DNA from: Sulfuricurvum sp. IAE1
Lineage (GTDB): Bacteria > Campylobacterota > Campylobacteria > Campylobacterales > Sulfurimonadaceae
Length of the DNA stretch: 9,658 nucleotides
Direction: 5' to 3'
Assembly: GCA_945867285.1 (NCBI GenBank)
Contig: CAMBHX010000058.1
Location: forward strand, 1-9,658
Shown here in pieces: positions 7,411 through 9,658 of the stretch. Within the stretch, counting starts at the first letter, position 1. Each line of letters starts with the position of its first letter. The notes under the pieces are model-generated. The model saw only the letters and a program-made list of their open reading frames with translations, ran no database searches and had not been told where the DNA came from. The position numbers and the translations under genes are program-made.

Positions 7411-8088
7411 TTAAATCTTGGCCATTATATAACCAAAGCCGCGAATATTTTGGATTAAATCCTCATTGAGTTTCATCCGTACACGATTGACGAGGGAGCG
7501 AATAGTAGAAGATTCAGCTTCTTCACCGTTCCAGATAAATGACCGTATGCTGTCGTCAGTCATAATTTGTCCCAAGTTACTAACAAATAACACTAACAAT
7601 GAATACTCACGCTTGGTAAATTTTTGAACTTTTCCATCGAGATAGAGCAAGGAAGTCTCTTTATTAAATGTGTAGTGTTTACTGAGATGAATAAGAGGGT
7701 CGGAAGAGGGAATTTCGACTGCTAATTGCTGTGCTTGTAAGGTGAGGTGATGCAATCGTATATCGAGCTCTTTGAGGTTGAATGGTTTTTTGAGATAATC
7801 ACTGCATCCAATATCAAACGCATCTGAGATGTATTCAATATCATGGTAAGCACTTATAATGATTTTGGGTGCATTGGGATATTTTTTGGTAATGTGTTTA
7901 AGACATTCGAGTCCCCCCACAATAGGAGTGTTGATATCTAGTAGATAAAAATCATGCTGGGTTGTTTCAATAATGTCCAGAACATCTTTACCGTTATCGT
8001 AGTGATCAACTAAATGACCACGAGCCAGCAAGTAGGTTCGTATGGAGCGTGCAAGCATGAATTCATCTTCAAGCAACAATATTTTCAT
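7411..8088 (-). CDS. OmpR/PhoB-family DNA-binding response regulator
   Basis: A 225-residue transcription factor. The receiver domain (1-118) has E7/D8, phospho-acceptor D51 in LLDINTP, S79 and K101 (KKP). The C-terminal winged helix (about 133-225) shows the family pattern: 'KFTKREYSLLVLFV' at its start, an 'STIRSLVNRVRMKL' recognition helix region, and the closing 'IRGFGYIMAKI' wing. The length is normal for the family. The ATG at 8088 overlaps the stop of the receiver-kinase gene by 4 nt (ATGA), with GGAG 6 nt upstream inside the kinase's last codons. The two therefore probably form a cognate kinase-regulator pair. It is the only DNA-binding protein encoded in the window. The 11-bp-spaced direct repeats at 5293-5310 have the geometry this family binds, so it may control the hybrid kinase operon. 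Confidence 0.95.
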   Translation of the reverse strand: MKILLLEDEFMLARSIRTYLLARGHLVDHYDNGKDVLDIIETTQHDFYLLDINTPIVGGLECLKHITKKYPNAPKIIISAYHDIEYISDAFDIGCSDYLKKPFNLKELDIRLHHLTLQAQQLAVEIPSSDPLIHLSKHYTFNKETSLLYLDGKVQKFTKREYSLLVLFVSNLGQIMTDDSIRSFIWNGEEAESSTIRSLVNRVRMKLNEDLIQNIRGFGYIMAKI

Positions 8089-9272
8089 GCTCTTCTCCCA
8101 TCGTTTAGACTATGTGTAATTTTAGTGGAATTGTGTTGCAAACGTGTGGCATTTTTGAAAATATAGCGAAAAGTTGTTCCTCTTTTGGGAGTAGAAGAAA
8201 TTTTAATCTCGATATTCTCTTCGTGGCAGATTTGTGCCACGATACTTAATCCAATTCCATATCCCCCTTTATAGAGTGATTCACGGTGAAAACGTTCAAA
8301 AATCTTTTTTTTATCAGCAATCAAGGGACCGTGATTTCGTATTTCAAAAAAGATATGTTCTTCATGTGTTCCAATCGTGACATTGATTTCACTGGGACGA
8401 TACGAGTATTTAATTGCATTTGAGAGGGTGTTGTCGATGATACGTGATAGTTTAAGTTCCGAAAATATGATTTCCATCAGATTTGGATTTCCCACACGCA
8501 TTGCAATGCTTAGTTCATTAACCTCTGCAATACAGTTAAAATAGTTGATTCGATCAGTGATGAAACTAACAAGGTTGATATTGGATTTATGTTCAGTAAT
8601 ACGGTCATGTTTCATCAGATAGGTCATGTCTTCGTAGCTGTTTTGTATGATTCTTGACCCCGCTTCGATTGCGTTTAAAGATGGGTTGTCGATACCATCC
8701 ATCCGGAGTAAATCAATGTTGGTAATGATGACTGCTAGAGGAGTATGAATCTCATGAACGGCGTTTTTTAGAAATTGATCTTGTTCCCCTAACAATCGTA
8801 ATGCGTACTCTTTTGAATCTTCTAGGAGTTTTCGGTTTTTTTCAAGCTCTTGGTCGTATGTGATTTTGATTAATATCCCATACAAAGCGTTAAACAACTC
8901 ATCTTGATTAATCGGTTTTAGGACAAATCGATCTACTCCGCACCGGATTGATTCGATAAAAATGCGCCGATCCTCTGTGCCTGATACGGCGATCACTTTT
9001 TGTAGTGGATTGATTTTTTTGAGAGCAATGGTGAGGTCTATACCACTTTTTACCCCAAGGTTGATATCGGTAATGACAATAATGGGTTCGTTTTTAGAGT
9101 AGATACGATCATAAACGACTAGTGCACTATCGACATTCATCTCGGTGTAGATATGTTTGAAAAAACGAGACAAAAGGCGTCTTAGGTTTTCCAAGAGATA
9201 TTCATCATCCTCAACGAGAAGAATTGTTTTGTCTAGAGATAAGTTCTTGATTTCAGACAGAGAAGTCGGCAC
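8085..9272 (-). CDS. Receiver-histidine kinase fusion (REC-HisKA-HATPase)
   Basis: A soluble 395-residue kinase whose only input domain is an N-terminal receiver; no membrane, PAS or Cache segment is seen. Receiver at 15-132: E21/D22/D23, phospho-acceptor D69 in VITDINLGVKSG, S97, K119. A helical linker (138-165) leads to the H-box with H173 in NAVHEIHTPLAV. The ATPase domain has N-box N281/N285, F-box 'IFERFHRE' and G2 box GGYGIGL (336-342). The G1 box is unusual: 'IRNHGPLI' has N313 in place of the adenine-contacting Asp and lacks the second Gly; activity may be retained, but this is uncertain. The GTG start at 9272 is supported by AAAGGA 5 nt upstream and a TATAAT box at 9300-9305. It is the first gene of the cluster and overlaps the OmpR regulator. 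Such REC-kinases act downstream of another kinase, which suits the relay genes nearby. Confidence 0.93.
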   Translation of the reverse strand: MPTSLSEIKNLSLDKTILLVEDDEYLLENLRRLLSRFFKHIYTEMNVDSALVVYDRIYSKNEPIIVITDINLGVKSGIDLTIALKKINPLQKVIAVSGTEDRRIFIESIRCGVDRFVLKPINQDELFNALYGILIKITYDQELEKNRKLLEDSKEYALRLLGEQDQFLKNAVHEIHTPLAVIITNIDLLRMDGIDNPSLNAIEAGSRIIQNSYEDMTYLMKHDRITEHKSNINLVSFITDRINYFNCIAEVNELSIAMRVGNPNLMEIIFSELKLSRIIDNTLSNAIKYSYRPSEINVTIGTHEEHIFFEIRNHGPLIADKKKIFERFHRESLYKGGYGIGLSIVAQICHEENIEIKISSTPKRGTTFRYIFKNATRLQHNSTKITHSLNDGRRA

Positions 9273-9277
9273 GCTAA

Positions 9278-9283
9278 TCCTTT
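9278..9283 (-). promoter_or_regulatory. Ribosome binding site (AAAGGA) supporting the GTG start at 9272
   Basis: On the minus strand AAAGGA lies 5 nt before GTG. No ATG in the first part of the frame has a comparable signal, and the receiver domain begins about 15 residues after this start, so the GTG is preferred. Confidence 0.65.
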
Positions 9284-9299
9284 GATTTATACTAAAATC

Positions 9300-9305
9300 A
9301 TTATA
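9300..9305 (-). promoter_or_regulatory. -10 box (TATAAT) of the phosphorelay operon promoter
   Basis: A perfect minus-strand TATAAT lies 27 nt before the GTG of the receiver-kinase gene, giving a leader of about 20 nt. The best -35 candidate, CTGACG at 9330-9325, is 19 nt away and weak, which is usual for Campylobacterota. The 80-bp intergenic region (9273-9352) holds nothing else clear: no strong terminator after the chemotaxis receptor, only a 5-bp TACTA/TAGTA palindrome. Confidence 0.55.
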
Positions 9306-9352
9306 GCGTGAGCTTCCAATAAATCGTCAGTTCGTATACTATTTTGTAGTAA

Positions 9353-9658
9353 TTATGCGCTAGCTTGTATCTTTTCTTTGCCGATAAAGTTTTTTGACAA
9401 AGCATCCTCAACCATCATGTGCGCTTTTAGTATGGTTGTGTTGGCTATACCATCAGCTTGACTGGCGACTTTGGCATTTTCTTGGGTCATTTGATCGAGC
9501 TGGGTGATAGCGATATTGATTTGGCCGATTCCTTGCATTTGTTCTCGTGATGCACTGCTTACATCGTGTACTAACACTGTGGTTTGAGCGATTTTATCGG
9601 CTATAACTTCAAACCCTCGTGTTAGTTCGGTTGCTATTGCCGTCCCTTCATCCGATTT
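9353..9658 (-). CDS. Methyl-accepting chemotaxis protein, C-terminal fragment (truncated by window edge)
   Basis: The last 101 residues of a chemoreceptor; the frame stays open to the window edge, so the N-terminus and sensor lie outside. The visible part is the descending arm of the cytoplasmic coiled-coil hairpin: 'FEVIADKIAQTTVLVHDVSSAS', then 'INIAITQLDQMTQENAKVAS', which matches the QxNxAxxQLDQxTQxNA pattern after the hairpin tip. The tail 'SKNFIGKEKIQASA' is typical of Campylobacterota receptors, and no CheR-docking pentapeptide is seen. Such receptors control CheA and so the direction of flagellar rotation. An internal GTG at 9577 is not the true start because the coiled coil continues unbroken above it. 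It lies 80 bp before the phosphorelay operon on the same strand, but a separate promoter follows it, so it need not be part of that system. Confidence 0.92.
   Translation of the reverse strand, partial: KSDEGTAIATELTRGFEVIADKIAQTTVLVHDVSSASREQMQGIGQINIAITQLDQMTQENAKVASQADGIANTTILKAHMMVEDALSKNFIGKEKIQASA

Noticed and set aside
9339..9353. TACTA-CAAAA-TAGTA palindrome just after the chemotaxis receptor stop
   Set aside because: A five-pair A/T-rich stem without a T-run is too weak to call a terminator or operator.
9353..9577. A separate 74-residue gene starting at the GTG at 9577
   Set aside because: The reading frame continues upstream to the window edge with typical chemoreceptor coiled coil, so this is an internal codon of a longer truncated gene.

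Overview
All supported genes in this window are on the minus strand, so transcription runs from high to low coordinates. The DNA is AT-rich. Several protein features suggest a free-living Campylobacterota bacterium of the Sulfurimonas/Sulfuricurvum type: a histidine kinase with an AHQWRQP H-box, a chemotaxis receptor ending in a 'NFIGKE' tail, and a PAS domain with an 'HHDCICDIFERRDGFL' signature. This assignment comes from remembered family style, not from a database search.

Layout in transcription order. (1) 9353-9658: the C-terminal end of a methyl-accepting chemotaxis protein, cut by the window edge. (2) 9273-9352: a short intergenic region with a perfect TATAAT -10 box. (3) 5317-9272: four tightly packed genes, namely a receiver-histidine kinase fusion (GTG start), an OmpR-type response regulator, a receiver/degenerate GGDEF/degenerate EAL protein (GTG start), and a stand-alone CheY-like receiver. 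Junctions are 4-nt overlap, 1-nt gap and 7-nt overlap. (4) 5236-5316: a second intergenic region with an extended -10 promoter and two exact 7-bp direct repeats at an 11-bp period, an arrangement typical of OmpR/PhoB-family operators. (5) 752-5235: a large hybrid kinase (REC-PAS-HisKA-HATPase-REC-HPt) overlapping by ATGA a membrane-anchored kinase with a large periplasmic, probably dCache, sensor. (6) 613-751: a 139-bp spacer with a possible promoter. (7) 1-612: a minimal prepilin peptidase overlapping the start of a truncated gene for a small membrane-anchored, possibly pilin-like protein.

The central six genes carry six receiver domains, three histidine kinases, one HPt domain, one DNA-binding output and one c-di-GMP-type output. 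This is enough for a complete branched phosphorelay: the membrane kinase senses a periplasmic cue, the hybrid kinase and its HPt pass phosphate on, the single receiver may shuttle or drain phosphate, and outputs go to transcription (OmpR-type protein) and to an apparently non-catalytic EAL protein. The wiring is inference. The most notable points are the near-systematic loss of metal-binding acidic residues in the EAL domain and the candidate self-regulatory operator in the middle of the cluster. No RNA gene, insertion sequence, CRISPR array or convincing terminator was seen, and no gene-free stretch exceeds 140 bases.
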